Source: Tardiphaga alba (GTDB taxonomy: Bacteria > Pseudomonadota > Alphaproteobacteria > Rhizobiales > Xanthobacteraceae). From it: 64,000 bases of DNA. Numbering within the stretch: position 1 is the first letter of the stretch; each line of letters begins with the position of its first letter. Below the pieces are notes generated by a model. The model ran no database searches. It saw only the letters and a list, made by a program, of their open reading frames with translations, and was not told the origin of the DNA. Positions 30,957 to 40,362 of this stretch are shown here, piece after piece. Made by a program: the position numbers and the translations under genes. The DNA is taken from contig NZ_CP036498.1 of NCBI RefSeq assembly GCF_018279705.1, positions 4,605,001 through 4,669,000 on the forward strand, given 5' to 3'.

Positions 30957-32990
30957 GTGCGGACGCGCATCCGCCATGATGGGAAATTCGTATTGTCCGT
31001 ATCGTCCGTCCGCCTGGCCTATGCCGCGCCGCTCGCCTGCCTGATCGCTCTCGCCGCTGTCTCCAATGTGCATGCGCGCGCGGCCGACCATCTGCTGTCC
31101 CGCGACGATCTCAAGACGGTGTCAGACGCGATGCGCCTTGCCGGCGCCGGCAAGCTCGATGCGGCGACGCAGACACGCGATCACATCCGCGATCCCCTCG
31201 GCCGCAAGGTCACCGAATGGGTCATCCTGCGCTCCGATGGCGATATCGCCTTCGCGCGCTATGCGAATTTCATCCAGACCAATCCGGCATGGCCGGGCAT
31301 GACGCTGCTGCAGCGGCGCGCCGAAGCGCGGCTGTGGATCGAGCGCAGCGATACAACCACCATCCGCGCCTTCTTCGCCGGACAGGAGCCTCTCACGGCG
31401 CTCGGCCAACTGGCGCTGGCGCGCGCCCTCGCCGCGCTCGGGGATAACAGGGCGATCCGCTATGCCAGCGCGGCGTGGCGCAGCGAAGGCTTCTCTGCAA
31501 CCACCGAAGCCGAAGTGCTGCGGCTGTTCGGATCGCGGCTGACGCAGGCGGATCACGCGGCGCGGATGCACAGCCGTCTCTATGCCAATGATTTCGCAAC
31601 GGCGATGCGTGCCGCCAAGCATCTCGGCCCCGGCGCCGTCGCCATCGTCTCGGCGCGTCAAGCGGTGATCGGCAAGAGCGCGAAGGCGGCATCCCTGCTC
31701 GCCGCCGTTCCCGCCAATGTCCGCAGCGATCCCGCCTATCAGTTCACGCGCATTCAGTGGCTGCGCCGCAGCGGCAAGGATAGCCAGGCCGCGCAGGCCA
31801 TGCTGGCGGCGCCGCGCGATCCCACGGTCATCAACAGTCCGGACATCTGGTGGGTCGAGCGCCGCGCGCTGGTACGCTCGCTGCTCGACGACGGCAAGGC
31901 ACGGCTCGCCTATCGCCTCGCCGCCGAAGCTGCGCCGGACAAGGAGACCTATCGCGTCGACCGCGCCTTCATGGCCGGCTGGATCTCGCTGCGATTCCTG
32001 CGCGACGCGCAAACGGCGACGCGGCACTTCAATGAAATCCCCGGCCTCACCCGCGGCCCCACCGCGCTTGCCCGCGCGCAATACTGGCTGGGCCGCGCCG
32101 CCGAAGCCGGCCGCAACCGCCCGTCGGCGCAGCAGCACTACACGCTCGCGGCACAACACGGCACGACCTATTATGGTCAGCTCGCCTGCGCACGGATCGG
32201 CTGCCGCAACACCAAGGTGCGCGCGGCCCCGACGCTGACACCGGCGCAGCGCGCGACCTTTGCCAACCGCGAACTCGTGCGCGCCGTCGAGATTCTCTAC
32301 GGCAGCGGCAATCGCCGCCTCGTCGTGCCATTCGTCGGTGACCTCCACCGCAGCAACGACACCGCATTGCTGGCGATGGTCGCGGAATCCGCGCGGCAGC
32401 ACCGCGATCCCGGCGCCATGCTGGCGGTCGGCCGTTCGGCACTCAATCGCGGCCTTGCCTTCGACAGCTACGCCTTCCCCGCCACCGGCCTGCCCGACTT
32501 CGCGCCGATCGGTGCGAGGACCGACAAGAGCCTCGTCTATGCGATCACCCGCACCGAAAGCGCCTTCAATCCGCGCATCACGTCCGGCGCGATGGCGACC
32601 GGCTACATGCAGGTGACCCCCGCTGCAGGACAAACGCTGGCCCGCCGGATGGGCTTCACTTTCAACAACAAGCGTCTGCACGAAGACCCCGCCTATAACC
32701 TGCAGCTCGGCTCGGCCGAGATCGCCAATCTGCTCAGCGACTATGACGGCAATCACGTGCTGGCCTTTGTCGGCTACAATGCCGGGCGAGGCCGTGTGCG
32801 GCAGTGGATCGAACGCTACGGCGACCCGCGCCAGGCAAACGTGGACGTTGTCGACTGGGTCGAGCGCATCCCCTATGCGGAGACGCGGAACTACGTGCAG
32901 CGCGTGCTGGAAAACCTGCAGGTCTATCGTTCGCGCTTCGGTAATCCGGAGCTGGCGATCGAGGCGCATATGCGGGGCCGGCAGGGCTAA
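30957..32990 (+). CDS. Soluble lytic murein transglycosylase (Slt-type)
   Basis: A 677-residue periplasmic lytic transglycosylase that would cut peptidoglycan between MurNAc and GlcNAc. It has a signal sequence (LAYAAPLACLIALAAVSNVHARA), a long alpha-superhelical ring (residues about 50-500) and a C-terminal SLT domain: TRTESAFNPRITSGAMATGYMQVTPAAGQTLA with the catalytic Glu in ESAFNP, then FVGYNAGRGRVRQWI. The usual GLMQ is here GYMQ. The start is GTG at 30957; no strong ribosome-binding site is visible. It is upstream of hemN in the same direction. Confidence 0.93.
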   Translation: MRTRIRHDGKFVLSVSSVRLAYAAPLACLIALAAVSNVHARAADHLLSRDDLKTVSDAMRLAGAGKLDAATQTRDHIRDPLGRKVTEWVILRSDGDIAFARYANFIQTNPAWPGMTLLQRRAEARLWIERSDTTTIRAFFAGQEPLTALGQLALARALAALGDNRAIRYASAAWRSEGFSATTEAEVLRLFGSRLTQADHAARMHSRLYANDFATAMRAAKHLGPGAVAIVSARQAVIGKSAKAASLLAAVPANVRSDPAYQFTRIQWLRRSGKDSQAAQAMLAAPRDPTVINSPDIWWVERRALVRSLLDDGKARLAYRLAAEAAPDKETYRVDRAFMAGWISLRFLRDAQTATRHFNEIPGLTRGPTALARAQYWLGRAAEAGRNRPSAQQHYTLAAQHGTTYYGQLACARIGCRNTKVRAAPTLTPAQRATFANRELVRAVEILYGSGNRRLVVPFVGDLHRSNDTALLAMVAESARQHRDPGAMLAVGRSALNRGLAFDSYAFPATGLPDFAPIGARTDKSLVYAITRTESAFNPRITSGAMATGYMQVTPAAGQTLARRMGFTFNNKRLHEDPAYNLQLGSAEIANLLSDYDGNHVLAFVGYNAGRGRVRQWIERYGDPRQANVDVVDWVERIPYAETRNYVQRVLENLQVYRSRFGNPELAIEAHMRGRQG

Positions 32991-33015
32991 TTGCGGCATG
33001 CCGCCCGCGGCGCAA

Positions 33016-33029
33016 TTGAGATATCTCAA
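33016..33029 (+). promoter_or_regulatory. FixK/FNR-type box before hemN
   Basis: TTGAGATATCTCAA is a perfect 14-base palindrome that fits TTGA-N6-TCAA. It ends 49 bases before the hemN start. A class II position (centre -41.5) would put the transcript start near 33064. It supports oxygen-dependent activation of hemN. Confidence 0.75.
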
Positions 33030-33078
33030 AGCCGCCTCCACCCGCCGGGGCTAGCTTGTCCTCAAAGAGGACGAGACC

Positions 33079-34431
33079 ATGCGCGCCGATTTGGCAAAGG
33101 CCTATGGGCAGGACCGGCTGCCACGCTACACCAGCTATCCCACGGCGCCCCATTTTTCGCCGTCGATCTCGGACGCGACCTATCGCACCTGGTTGCAGGC
33201 GCTGCCTGCCCAGCAGCGCGCCTCGCTCTATGTGCATGTGCCGTTCTGCCGAACCATGTGCTGGTATTGCGGCTGCCACACGACGCTCACCAAGCGCGAC
33301 GATCCTGTCACCGCCTATGTCGCCGCCCTTCGTGCCGAGGCCAGACTGATCGCCGGTGTCATCGGCCAGCTCCTGCCGATCTCGCATATCGCCTTCGGCG
33401 GTGGCACGCCGACGATCATGTCGCCTGCGTGTTTCGTCGATCTCATGGGCACGCTGCGGTCTGCCTATGCGGTGCTGCCGGATGCCGAAATTGCCGTCGA
33501 GATCGACCCGCGCACGCTGACTGCCGAGATGACCGAGGCTCTCGGCATTTGCGGCGTCAATCGCGCCAGCCTTGGCGTCCAGAGTTTCGATCCCGCGGTC
33601 CAGCAGGCGATCCATCGCGTGCAGAGCTTCGATCAGACCGCCGCCGCGGTGACGGGACTGCGCGAGGCCGGTGTCCGCAAGATCAATTTCGACCTGCTCT
33701 ACGGCCTGCCTTTGCAGACGGTGGAGTCATGCCTGGATACGGTCGCGCAATGCATTGAATTGCGGCCCGATCGCCTCTCCGTGTTCGGCTATGCCCACAT
33801 CCCGTCGTTCAAGAAGCATCAGCGCAAGATCGCGGATGACAGCTTGCCGGACAGCACCGAGCGTCACCTGCAATCCGAAGCCATCGCGGACGCACTGGTT
33901 CACGCCGGCTATGCCCGCATCGGCCTCGATCACTTTGCGCTGCCGGAAGACAACCTTGCCATCGCGCTACAAAATGGCCGGCTGCACCGCAATTTCCAGG
34001 GCTATACCGACGATGACGCGACGACGCTGATCGGGCTCGGCGCCAGCGCCATCGGCCGCACGCCGCATGGCTTCGTCCAAAACGCCGTATCGACGCATGA
34101 CTATCTCGCGCATATCGCGGCCGACCGGCTGGCCATCGCCAAGGGTTACCAGCTCACCGCCGACGATCGCTACCGCGCCGACCTGATCGAACGGATCATG
34201 TGCGACATGACGGTTGACCTGCCAGAAATCTCGCGCCTGCACGGCGTCGATCCCGACCATGCGATCATCAATCGTGCGCGCGTGGAGTCGCTGATTGCAG
34301 ATGGCGCCGTAACGATGGTCGACAACTGCCTCTCGGTGCGCGACGGCGCGGAGTTTCTCGTCCGCAGCGTGGCATCTGCGTTCGACGCGCATCTCGCGCA
34401 ATCGACCGCCACCCATAGCCGCGCGGTCTGA
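33079..34431 (+). CDS. hemN: Oxygen-independent coproporphyrinogen III oxidase
   Basis: A radical-SAM enzyme that decarboxylates coproporphyrinogen III to protoporphyrinogen IX without oxygen, for haem synthesis at low oxygen. The 450-residue protein has the FeS cluster cysteines C57, C61 and C64 (CRTMCWYCGC), YVHVPFC, the SAM-binding GGGTPTIMS, and the HemN-type C-terminal domain (GLDHFALPEDNLA, GLGASAIGRTPHGFVQN). AGAGGA lies seven bases before the start. The FixK/FNR-type box upstream fits low-oxygen control. Confidence 0.96.
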   Translation: MRADLAKAYGQDRLPRYTSYPTAPHFSPSISDATYRTWLQALPAQQRASLYVHVPFCRTMCWYCGCHTTLTKRDDPVTAYVAALRAEARLIAGVIGQLLPISHIAFGGGTPTIMSPACFVDLMGTLRSAYAVLPDAEIAVEIDPRTLTAEMTEALGICGVNRASLGVQSFDPAVQQAIHRVQSFDQTAAAVTGLREAGVRKINFDLLYGLPLQTVESCLDTVAQCIELRPDRLSVFGYAHIPSFKKHQRKIADDSLPDSTERHLQSEAIADALVHAGYARIGLDHFALPEDNLAIALQNGRLHRNFQGYTDDDATTLIGLGASAIGRTPHGFVQNAVSTHDYLAHIAADRLAIAKGYQLTADDRYRADLIERIMCDMTVDLPEISRLHGVDPDHAIINRARVESLIADGAVTMVDNCLSVRDGAEFLVRSVASAFDAHLAQSTATHSRAV

Positions 34432-34449
34432 TCGGCGCGCGGCGATCGC

Positions 34450-35913
34450 TCAGATCGTTCGGGCGTTGCGCCGGTCGCGCTCGGGCTGCGCATAGAAGCC
34501 GCGCTTCTGATCCAGCATCTGCAAGTCGGCCCGCTTGACCACGGATTCCAGCCGCTCGCCGAGCTGCGCGGTCGCAATGCCCGTCGACATCGAGAGTTCG
34601 AGGTCGGGGTAGTATTGATTGTTGACCTCGATAAGCCCGGCCAATGATGCAAGCACCGTTTCGCCGCCTGCCGCATCGGTGCCCGGCAACAGCACGGCAA
34701 ACTCGTCGCCGCCGATCCGCGACACCGTGGCGGGCTTGTCTACCAGCGATTCGAACACTTCACCCGCCCGGCGCAGCAATCCGTCGCCGGCGGCGTGACC
34801 GAGTTCGTCATTGGCGCGCTTCAATCCGTTGAGATCGGCCATGATCACGGTGACGGTCTGCTGCCCCCGGCGCTCCAGCCGGTTGAGCTCGTCGGCAAAG
34901 AAGGCCCGGTTATAGGCGCGCGTCAGCACATCATGGGTGCCGAGGAATTCCAGATAGGCTTCGGCCTTCTTGCGCGCCGTGATGTCGGTGAGCGCGACCT
35001 GGACCTGCGACCAGTCCCGCTCATGGCCCGGCAGAATCGAGAATTGCAGCAACAGATGCAGCTTGGTGCCGTCCAGCGCATAGTTCACCACTTCGCGCTG
35101 CTGGAACAGTTTTCCGTCCCACAGATCGATCAGCTGTTCGCGGAAATTCGGCTCCATCTCGTCGCGGAATACATCGGACAATTGCCGGAGCAGTGTGTCC
35201 TTGTCTGGTGCTGCGAACAGTTCGAGCGTGCGCGTATTGACGTCGAGCACGCGGATTTCGCTCATGCAACGCAGCACGAAATCCGGATGGACATCGGTGA
35301 AGACGCGCATGTCCTCGATGCCACGCGCGCGGGCATCGTCGACCAGACGCTTGACGCCGCTGAAATCTTCCACCCACAGCGACACCGGCGAATGCGCAAA
35401 CAGGCCGAAGGCATAGTTTTCGCTCTGGGCCAGGCGCCGGCGCGCACTCTCGCGCTCGGTGACGTCCTCGATGGCGATCATCACGCGATCCCAGGTATCC
35501 TCGTGGCCGGGCAGGATCTGGCCATGCAGCTGCACATCGAGACGATCGCCTTTCAGCGTGTAGTTGACGGTGTGGCTCGAAAACGTGGTCTTGCCGCTCC
35601 AGAGCTGCGCCAGTTCGGAGACGTGGCTCTTGAACGTATCGTCGCGCATCACGAGGCCGAGGCTGACGATGAGATGGTTCAGGTCGCGCGCACCGAACAG
35701 CGACAGTGTCTTGCGATTGACCTTGAGAACCTTGATGTGCTGCGAGCACTGCCGCACGCGCTCGGGATTGGCGAGCAGGAAGGTCTCGATATCGTCGACG
35801 CCCTGCGCCTGCCATTGATCGAACAGGGCCTTCACCGCGCTGAAGTCTTCGATCCACAGCGATACCGGCGCGAGATCGAACATCGTGTCATCATTGGCGA
35901 GTGAAGTCGGCAT
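34450..35913 (-). CDS. Diguanylate cyclase with two PAS domains (GGDEF)
   Basis: A 487-residue cytosolic signalling protein. It has two tandem PAS-like domains that are recognisable repeats of each other (APVSLWIEDFSAVKALF and SPVSLWVEDFSGVKRLV), each ending in a PAC-like stretch (MIAIEDVTERE; QVALTDITARKKAEAYL), and a C-terminal GGDEF domain with an intact SRIGGDEFAVLL. The RxxD inhibitory site is not present before GGDEF. It should make cyclic di-GMP in response to the PAS signal. I start at 35913 (MPTSLANDD) because the upstream in-frame ATG at 35958 overlaps a TATAAT-like -10 box; this choice is uncertain. Confidence 0.88.
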   Translation of the reverse strand: MPTSLANDDTMFDLAPVSLWIEDFSAVKALFDQWQAQGVDDIETFLLANPERVRQCSQHIKVLKVNRKTLSLFGARDLNHLIVSLGLVMRDDTFKSHVSELAQLWSGKTTFSSHTVNYTLKGDRLDVQLHGQILPGHEDTWDRVMIAIEDVTERESARRRLAQSENYAFGLFAHSPVSLWVEDFSGVKRLVDDARARGIEDMRVFTDVHPDFVLRCMSEIRVLDVNTRTLELFAAPDKDTLLRQLSDVFRDEMEPNFREQLIDLWDGKLFQQREVVNYALDGTKLHLLLQFSILPGHERDWSQVQVALTDITARKKAEAYLEFLGTHDVLTRAYNRAFFADELNRLERRGQQTVTVIMADLNGLKRANDELGHAAGDGLLRRAGEVFESLVDKPATVSRIGGDEFAVLLPGTDAAGGETVLASLAGLIEVNNQYYPDLELSMSTGIATAQLGERLESVVKRADLQMLDQKRGFYAQPERDRRNARTI

Positions 35914-36013
35914 AGGGGCCCTGTCAGTCGAAGTACGTGAGTCGTCGAGGTGACCCATTATAGGGCTACCGTCGAGAATATCCCCCGGATTTCAACAGTG
36001 CTGGAACCCGAGG

Positions 36014-36709
36014 CTAGACGGCGTATCCCGCCGATTTTCGCGCCATGCCGTCAAATGCATCAAGCAACCGCTCGCGCCACGCATAAACGGGATCATCAGG
36101 TGCCAGCAGTTGAAATTCGGAGATCGCTCGCGCCCACTGGAACGGCCCGAACACGATGTAATCCGCATAATTGGGCTGGTCGCCGCCCAGAAATGGCTGG
36201 GTCTTCAAGGTCAGGCGCATTGGATCGAGGGACTTGCGGAACCCGGCCACGCCCTGGTCGCGACCGGCCGAGACCTCTTCCAGTGTCTTCTTGAAACGCG
36301 CTTCCCGGCTCTCGCGGAAATAGACCTGATCCGCGGGACGCAGATGGCCGTGAATGTCGGCGACGATGAACGGAAACATGCCCGCGAGCACGACCGTATC
36401 ACCCCACCAGTTCAGCATCCGCCCCATCGCACGGCCGCCCGCACCGCCGAACAGCGACGGACGATCCGGATAAGTGTCTTCGAGATAATTGGCGATGGTC
36501 CAGGAATCGCTGACGGCGCGCTCACCGTCGAGCAGCACCGGCACCTTTTCCGACTTGTGCTGGAGGATCGCGTCCTTCTCGGTGAAGCGCCACGGAATGG
36601 ATGTCGCTTGCAGCCCCTTATGGGCGAGCGCCATCCGCGTCCGCCAGCAAAACGGACTGAAGGGACGGTCCGCATCGGTGCCGACGAGTTCGTAGAGTTG
36701 CAGCGCCAT
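36014..36709 (-). CDS. Glutathione S-transferase family protein (LigE-like)
   Basis: A 231-residue GST. The N-terminus (YELVGTDADRPFSPFCWRTRMALAHKGL) matches the beta-etherase LigE/LigF branch and related GSTs, with the Cys/Ser area SPFCWR. KVPVLLDGE gives the cis-Pro and SDSWTIANYLED the glutathione contact. The C-terminal helical domain has PNYADYIVFGPFQWA. The substrate is unknown; aromatic ethers are only one possibility. It lies next to a second GST gene (36829), with a palindromic repeat between them. Confidence 0.9.
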   Translation of the reverse strand: MALQLYELVGTDADRPFSPFCWRTRMALAHKGLQATSIPWRFTEKDAILQHKSEKVPVLLDGERAVSDSWTIANYLEDTYPDRPSLFGGAGGRAMGRMLNWWGDTVVLAGMFPFIVADIHGHLRPADQVYFRESREARFKKTLEEVSAGRDQGVAGFRKSLDPMRLTLKTQPFLGGDQPNYADYIVFGPFQWARAISEFQLLAPDDPVYAWRERLLDAFDGMARKSAGYAV

Positions 36710-36734
36710 TTTTATTTTCCTCCCAACTTTCAGC

Positions 36735-36823
36735 CGTCATTGCGAGCCCGTTTGGGCGAAGAATCCAGGTCTTCCTTCGTGCGGCTCTGGATTGCTTCGT
36801 CGCAACGGCTCCTCGCAATGACG
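36735..36823. repeat. CGTCATTGCGAG palindromic repeat, copy 2
   Basis: Same outer arms (CGTCATTGCGAG/CTCGCAATGACG) as the copies at 10796 and 48126; one inner arm has lost bases (GAAGAATCCAGG against CTGGATTGCTTCG). It lies between the two GST genes. Confidence 0.85.
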
Positions 36824-36828
36824 GAAAT

Positions 36829-37539
36829 TCAGTCCTTCACCACACGCGCCGTCTGCCCGAACAGGATCTTGCGCTCCTCATCGGTGCGGATCGGTGGCTG
36901 GCCGAAATTCGGATTGACCTCTTTCGCGACAGCATAAGCGCGCTGCACGGCAGGTCGCTCGGCGATCTTCTCGAGCCAGCGTTTGAGATGCGGGAAATCG
37001 TTGATGTCCTGGCCCTGGTTCTTGTAGGGCACGATCCACGGATAGCTCGCCATGTCGGCAATGGAATAATCGCCGGCGATATAATCGCGATCGGAGAGGC
37101 GCTTGTTCAGCACGCCATAGAGCCGGTTGGTCTCGTTGACATAGCGATCGATGGCGTAGGTGATCTTCTCCTGCGCGTAATTGCGGAAGTGATGGTTCTG
37201 CCCGGCCATCGGCCCGAGCCCGCCCATCTGCCAGAACACCCATTGCATGGCGTCGTAGCGCGCATGCAGATCCGCGGAGAGAAACTGGCCGGTCTTCTCG
37301 GCGAGATAAACCAGCATCGCACCGGATTCGAAAATCGACACCGGCTTGCTGCCGTCCTTCGGCGCGTGATCGACCATCGCCGGAATGCGGTTGTTCGGTG
37401 CGATGGCAAGAAAGTCCGGCTTGAACTGCTCGCCCTTGGCGATATTCACCGGGATCACCTTGTAGGGCAGCCCGGTCTCTTCCAGGAAGATCGTGATCTT
37501 GTGGCCGTTCGGCGTGCTCCAGTAATGGAGATCGATCAT
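36829..37539 (-). CDS. Glutathione S-transferase family protein (YfcG/Ure2p-like)
   Basis: A 236-residue GST of the nu class (YfcG/Ure2p-like). Family marks are MIDLHYWSTPNGHKITIFLEE, NNRIPAMVD (cis-Pro), SIFESGAMLVYLAE (glutathione contact), a WQMGGLGPMAGQNHHF helix, and YSIADMASYPWI as the N-cap. Members of this class act mainly as disulfide-bond reductases and peroxidases. I start at 37539 (MIDLHYW) because AGGAA lies upstream; the frame is open back to 37593. Confidence 0.93.
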   Translation of the reverse strand: MIDLHYWSTPNGHKITIFLEETGLPYKVIPVNIAKGEQFKPDFLAIAPNNRIPAMVDHAPKDGSKPVSIFESGAMLVYLAEKTGQFLSADLHARYDAMQWVFWQMGGLGPMAGQNHHFRNYAQEKITYAIDRYVNETNRLYGVLNKRLSDRDYIAGDYSIADMASYPWIVPYKNQGQDINDFPHLKRWLEKIAERPAVQRAYAVAKEVNPNFGQPPIRTDEERKILFGQTARVVKD

Positions 37540-37787
37540 GCGGAGTTCCTGCTCATGATGCGGTTTTGCATCCGTGGGAATGCGGACGCGCAAGTTCGCA
37601 AGAACACAAGATACAAGTCAATCGCGCGGCTGCCACCCTGTGCAGGGCCGCCCTGCAACGAGCGAATGCCGCACGATGGCCCGCGCGGCATTAGGTTTTC
37701 AGCTATCCCAAGTTCGGCTAAGGTCGCCACTTTGACGGTTGGGCGCAGCGCGCAGCCCGGCCGCGAAATCGGAGTCATAGCAAGTAA

Positions 37788-40301
37788 ATGTCTCTCCTCC
37801 TGGAGCCGAACTTCGACCGCAACAGAGTTCGGCCTGCCTTTCTGACCGGCGGGGGCATCTGTGCCGATCTCATTGCCGCAAAAGACTGGGCGACGACACC
37901 GCTGGGAGCGATGGGCGGTTGGCCGCAGTGCCTGAAAAACGCAACTGCACTGCTGCTGCGGTCGCAGGTTCCCATCGTAATGCTGTGGGGCGACGAAGGC
38001 GTCATGCTGTACAATGATGCCTATTCAGGTTTCGCGGGAGGGCGCCATCCTGACCTTCTCGGCTCCAATGTGCGCGAAGGCTGGCCCGAAGTCGCCGACT
38101 TCAACGACAATGTCATGACCGTCTGCCTGGCTGGCGATACGCTGCATTACCGCGATCATGAACTGACGCTCCATCGCAATGGCACACCGGAACGGGTGTG
38201 GATGGACCTCGACTATTCCCCGGTGCTCGATGAGGCCGGCCAGCCCGCAGGGGTCATTTGCATCCTCGCCGAAACCACCGAGCGCGTGGCGGCGGACCGG
38301 CGGTCGGCATTCCTGTCGTCGCTGTCGGATGAACTTCGGGCACTGACCACGCCGGCAGATATCATGAGCCTGACTGCCGATCGTATCGGTCGATGGCTCG
38401 GAGCCAGCCGGGTGTTCTATGCGGAAATCGCCAGCGGTCGAATGACCGTCGAGCGTGACTTCACGCACGGCGTGTCCTCGATCGTCGGCGAACATTCCCT
38501 CGAAGCCTTCGGCCCAGACCTTCTGGCCGCATACAAGGTCGGAACGCCGGTGGTGGTCCGCAACGTCCGGACGGACGATCGGCTGAGCCCGGAAGCCAGT
38601 GCCGGATTGAGTTCGCGGGAAGTCGGCGCTTTCGTGGATGTGGTTCTGTTCGAAGAGGCGCAATGGGTCGGGCTTCTGGCGGTGCAGAATGCAACCCCTC
38701 GGGTGTGGACCGCGTCTGAGGAAACGCTCGTCCAGGAGGTTGGCGAGCGCGTCAAAATCGCGGTCGAGCGGGCGCGTGCGGAGCGCGATCGCCTGTGGGA
38801 TCTATCCCAGGATCTGCTCGCCCGGGCCGATTATGTTGGCATGATGTCGGCGGTGAATCCGGCCTGGACACAGGCGTTGGGCTGGAGCGAGAACGAGCTC
38901 CTGACGCGTGGTTACGCAACCTTCATGCATCCCGACGACGAGCCTCCGACGATCGAGGCGATCGCGCGCATGGCAGAGACGCGCCAGCCGACGCGCTTCG
39001 AAAACCGCATCGCGACCAAAGACGGGGCCTGGAAACACATCGAATGGACTGTCGCTCCCGAACCCGACAGCAACAACTTTGTGGCCGTCGGGCGTGATCT
39101 TAGCGAAGCCAAGGCGCGCGAGGCAGACCTGCAGGCAGCACAGGAAGCCCTGCGCCAGAGTCAGAAGATGGAGGCGGTCGGCCAACTCACGGGCGGCATC
39201 GCGCACGACTTCAATAACATGCTGACGGGCGTCATCGGTGGCCTCGATCTGATCCAGCGCAACATCGCGGCCGGCAGAATGGATCGCGTCCAAAAATATA
39301 TCGACGCTGCCAGCACGTCCGCCCAGCGGGCCGCGGGGCTTACGTCGCGCCTGCTCGCCTTCGGTCGCAGGCAATCGCTGGATCTGAAGGTGACCGATGT
39401 CAACGCCCTCGTCACCAGCATGGAAGACCTTCTTCATCGCACGCTCGGGGAGCAGATCGCGCTCGAATCTCATCTCGCAGATGATCTTTGGGCTGCCTCG
39501 ACCGATGCCAATCAGCTTGAAAGCGCGCTGCTCAATCTTTGCATCAACGCGCGAGACGCCATGCCGAACGGCGGCAAACTCACCGTCGAAACCGACAACG
39601 CCGAATTGGATGACAGCTACGCGCGCGATTATCCCGAACTCCAGGCCGGCCAATATGTGATCCTGAGCGTCACCGATACCGGAAGCGGCATGTCGACATC
39701 GACGATCGAAAAGGTGTTCGAACCGTTTTTTACGACCAAGCCGGTCGGTCAGGGCACCGGTCTCGGCCTCTCGATGATCTATGGTTTTGCACGCCAGTCG
39801 GGCGGCCATATCCGGATTTACAGCGAGCTCGGGCAGGGCACGACGGTCAAGCTCTTCCTGCCGCGCTTCGAGGGCGAGATTCAAACCGACGTCGCGCCTG
39901 CGATCGCGATACCGCGCGGCGCAGGCGAGACCGTCATGATCGTCGAAGATGATGCTTCGGTCCGCCTGATCGTGACGGAAGTGCTCAACGAACTCGGCTA
40001 CGGCGCGATTGAAGCCATAGATGCGTCAACGGCGATCCCGATCCTTCAGTCCAGCCGACAGGTCGATCTTCTTGTGACAGACGTCGGCCTGCCCGGCCTT
40101 AATGGGCGACAATTGGCGGAAATCGCGCGGCAATCCCGGCCACATCTCAAGATTCTTTTCATCACCGGTTATGCGCAGAATGCGGCCGTGCGCTCCGGCT
40201 TCCTTGATCCCGGCATGGAGATGATGACCAAGCCGTTCGCGATCGATGCCCTGGCAACGAAAATTCGCGACATTCTTGGAGCTGATCCTCGGGAGATCTA
40301 G
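37788..40301 (+). CDS. Hybrid sensor histidine kinase with PAS, GAF and receiver domains
   Basis: An 837-residue soluble sensor kinase. In order: a PAS-like domain (about 50-165), a GAF domain (about 180-320, SDELRALTTPADIMSLTADRIGRWLGASRV), a second PAS (about 330-450, DDEPPTIEAIARM), a HisKA domain with the phosphorylated His in GGIAHDFNNML, an HATPase domain (NLCINARDAM, VTDTGSGM, GTGLGLSMIYGFARQSGG) and a C-terminal receiver (MIVEDDASVR with the acceptor Asp in LLVTDVGLPGLNG). There is no membrane segment. The stimulus is unknown. No dedicated response regulator gene is adjacent. Confidence 0.93.
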   Translation: MSLLLEPNFDRNRVRPAFLTGGGICADLIAAKDWATTPLGAMGGWPQCLKNATALLLRSQVPIVMLWGDEGVMLYNDAYSGFAGGRHPDLLGSNVREGWPEVADFNDNVMTVCLAGDTLHYRDHELTLHRNGTPERVWMDLDYSPVLDEAGQPAGVICILAETTERVAADRRSAFLSSLSDELRALTTPADIMSLTADRIGRWLGASRVFYAEIASGRMTVERDFTHGVSSIVGEHSLEAFGPDLLAAYKVGTPVVVRNVRTDDRLSPEASAGLSSREVGAFVDVVLFEEAQWVGLLAVQNATPRVWTASEETLVQEVGERVKIAVERARAERDRLWDLSQDLLARADYVGMMSAVNPAWTQALGWSENELLTRGYATFMHPDDEPPTIEAIARMAETRQPTRFENRIATKDGAWKHIEWTVAPEPDSNNFVAVGRDLSEAKAREADLQAAQEALRQSQKMEAVGQLTGGIAHDFNNMLTGVIGGLDLIQRNIAAGRMDRVQKYIDAASTSAQRAAGLTSRLLAFGRRQSLDLKVTDVNALVTSMEDLLHRTLGEQIALESHLADDLWAASTDANQLESALLNLCINARDAMPNGGKLTVETDNAELDDSYARDYPELQAGQYVILSVTDTGSGMSTSTIEKVFEPFFTTKPVGQGTGLGLSMIYGFARQSGGHIRIYSELGQGTTVKLFLPRFEGEIQTDVAPAIAIPRGAGETVMIVEDDASVRLIVTEVLNELGYGAIEAIDASTAIPILQSSRQVDLLVTDVGLPGLNGRQLAEIARQSRPHLKILFITGYAQNAAVRSGFLDPGMEMMTKPFAIDALATKIRDILGADPREI

Positions 40302-40362
40302 GTCACTCGATATTGCGGCCCGGACGGTGGGAGATGCGGACGCATCTCCCACCTCAGTGGGC

